Part shown: positions 62,769-64,000 of the stretch, one piece after another
Layout: every line of letters begins with the position of its first letter
Numbering within the stretch: position 1 is the stretch's first letter
DNA from: Hyphomicrobium sp.
GTDB taxonomy: Bacteria; Pseudomonadota; Alphaproteobacteria; Rhizobiales; Hyphomicrobiaceae
NCBI GenBank assembly: GCA_016716675.1
Contig: JADJVG010000003.1
Coordinates: 230,961 to 294,960 of the forward strand
Length of the DNA stretch: 64,000 nucleotides
Reading direction: 5' to 3'
Position numbers and translations under genes: made by a program
The notes under the pieces: model-generated
Databases searched by the model: none
Told to the model about the DNA's origin: nothing
Seen by the model: only the letters and a program-made list of their open reading frames with translations

Positions 62769-64000
62769 ATGTCCGTGGCGCCGCTCAAGGCCGAAGTCAG
62801 CATTCTTGCCGCGGGTCCTGCCCGTTTGATCGAACGGTGTGGTGAAGCCATCGCCTCTGCTGATCGCGTTCTGCAAGCCGCAAAGGCCGGCGTGCGCATC
62901 AAGATCCAAGACGCTGGCGGCATGGACAACGCACAGCACGCCGCGCACGGCCTCGCATGGTTGGCGACGACCGTCGAAGGCCTCCGCCAGATGCACGACT
63001 GGGCCAGCCGCATGAACAGTGAGGGTCGCTTCGGCGAGTTCGAGCAGTTGCTGCTGGCTGCGGCCTTCGGCGAATACTGCGCGCAGATCGCCGGCGGCAT
63101 TCCGATGAGCCAGGTCGAAATCATTCGCTGCGACGTGCTCGGGGTGCCGAAAGCCGACCTGCGCCGCTACGAGGATTCCGTTGCCGACCTGATCGCGGAA
63201 GGCGGCTCAGAAGCTGTCAAAGCCCGCCTCGGCGCCTTGATCGCCGCGCAGCCGGGCGCTGCCACGTTCGGTGACATCGGACTCGATGACACGCACATGC
63301 AGATCTTCGATCTCATGCGCCGCTTCTCGCTCGATGAAGTCGTGCCGTACGCGCATGAGTGGCATTTGAAGAACGAATACATTCCGCTTGAAGTGATCGA
63401 GAAGCTTGCTGAACTCGGCGTGTTCGGCCTGTCGTTGCCGGAAGAGTTCGGCGGCATGGGCCTTGGCAAGGAATCGATGTGCGTCGCATCCGAAGAACTG
63501 TCGCGCGGCTACATCGGCGTCGGCTCGCTCGGCACACGCGCTGAAATCGCAGGCGAGCTGATCTTGAACAACGGCACGCCGGAGCAGAAAGCCAAGTATC
63601 TTCCGAAGATCGCGTCTGGCGAAATGCTGCCAACGGCCGTCTTCACCGAACCGAACACAGGCTCCGACCTCGCGTCGCTCAAGACCCGGGCCGTCAAGGA
63701 TGGTGCCGTCTACAAGGTCACCGGCCAGAAGACCTGGATCACGCATCCGGTTCGCGCCGATGTCATGACCCTGTTGACGCGCACCAACCCGAACGAACCG
63801 GGCCATCGCGGCCTGTCGATGCTGCTGGCCGAAAAGCCGCGCGGCAGCGATGAAGCGCCGTTCACGGCCAAGGGCATGAAGGGCGGCGAAATCCACGTGC
63901 TCGGCTATCGCGGCATGAAGGAATACGACATCTCGTTCGACGATTTCGAAGTGCCGGCTGAAAATCTGCTCGGCGGCGTCGAAGGTCAGGGCTTCAAGCA
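62769..64000 (+). CDS. mcd: Methylsuccinyl-CoA dehydrogenase (partial, runs off the right edge)
   Basis: Mcd is an FAD acyl-CoA dehydrogenase that oxidises (2S)-methylsuccinyl-CoA to mesaconyl-CoA, the step after Ecm. 410 residues are present. An extra N-terminal helical domain of about 150 residues (GWLATTVEGLRQMHDW-like LAWLATTVEGLRQMHDW; AFGEYCAQIAGGIPMSQ) precedes the dehydrogenase core. The core has LSLPEEFGGMG, SLGTRAEIAGELI, FTEPNTGSDLASLKT and GQKTWITH, which distinguishes Mcd from short-chain acyl-CoA dehydrogenases. GGGAG is seven bases before the ATG. With ccr and ecm it makes three pathway genes within 10 kb. Confidence 0.94.
   Translation, partial: MSVAPLKAEVSILAAGPARLIERCGEAIASADRVLQAAKAGVRIKIQDAGGMDNAQHAAHGLAWLATTVEGLRQMHDWASRMNSEGRFGEFEQLLLAAAFGEYCAQIAGGIPMSQVEIIRCDVLGVPKADLRRYEDSVADLIAEGGSEAVKARLGALIAAQPGAATFGDIGLDDTHMQIFDLMRRFSLDEVVPYAHEWHLKNEYIPLEVIEKLAELGVFGLSLPEEFGGMGLGKESMCVASEELSRGYIGVGSLGTRAEIAGELILNNGTPEQKAKYLPKIASGEMLPTAVFTEPNTGSDLASLKTRAVKDGAVYKVTGQKTWITHPVRADVMTLLTRTNPNEPGHRGLSMLLAEKPRGSDEAPFTAKGMKGGEIHVLGYRGMKEYDISFDDFEVPAENLLGGVEGQGFK

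Noticed and set aside
1..64000. Prophage, insertion sequence, integrase or rRNA operon
   Set aside because: No transposase, integrase, capsid or rRNA signature was found on either strand.

Overview
The window is GC-rich and densely coded and comes from an alphaproteobacterium, most likely of the Hyphomicrobiales. The evidence is the cell-cycle regulator GcrA, a SAM-II riboswitch before metZ, the gene order thioredoxin-like/argH/lptM-like/lysA/TIGR02302 protein, argD-argF-hslO, and three genes of the ethylmalonyl-CoA pathway (ccr, ecm, mcd). That pathway assimilates C2 units and is typical of facultative methylotrophs and isocitrate-lyase-negative alphaproteobacteria. A genus cannot be fixed from the sequence alone.

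Layout. 1-2.5 kb: end of a Tad-type pilus-like gene, ppk2, gcrA. 3-6.4 kb: argD-argF-hslO. 6.4-10.2 kb: EF-hand lipoprotein, then metZ-apaG-argE (minus strand) behind a SAM-II riboswitch and an intrinsic terminator. 10.3-12 kb: dCTP deaminase and HU. 12.1-15.4 kb: dapD-DUF805-membrane protein-dapE. 15.5-25.4 kb: porin, repeat protein, thioredoxin-like protein, argH, lptM-like gene, a lower-GC lipoprotein between two palindromic repeat elements, lysA, TIGR02302 protein. 25.3-35.9 kb: GST, LpxQ-like barrel, PHB-depolymerase-like esterase, pbpC and its alpha-2-macroglobulin partner. 36-47.3 kb: an unfamiliar block with a hypothetical protein, a large membrane protein, a divergent class A PBP, a 30-aa ORF, a dual-ATPase protein (AAA plus HerA/FtsK-like) and a winged-helix partner. 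47.7-53.8 kb: CAP lipoprotein, flippase, D-Ala-D-Ala carboxypeptidase, a tandem repeat, tRNA-Leu(CAA), M10/RTX protease. 54-64 kb: two small membrane proteins, ecm, membrane protein, ccr, BrkB-family protein, HhH/Pro-Ala-rich protein, and mcd running off the right edge.

Two things stand out. First, six genes carry single-base frameshifts (hslO, the TIGR02302 gene, the PHB-depolymerase-like gene, dac, ecm, the HhH protein gene) and one (alpha-2-macroglobulin) has an in-frame stop. In every frameshift case adding or removing one base restores a full-length family member. Because ecm should be needed beside intact ccr and mcd, sequencing or assembly error is the leading explanation, though real decay cannot be excluded. 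Second, the two-gene module at 42.8-47.3 kb (double ATPase plus winged-helix adaptor) is the best candidate for an undescribed system; its function is unknown. No CRISPR array, prophage, insertion sequence or rRNA was seen.
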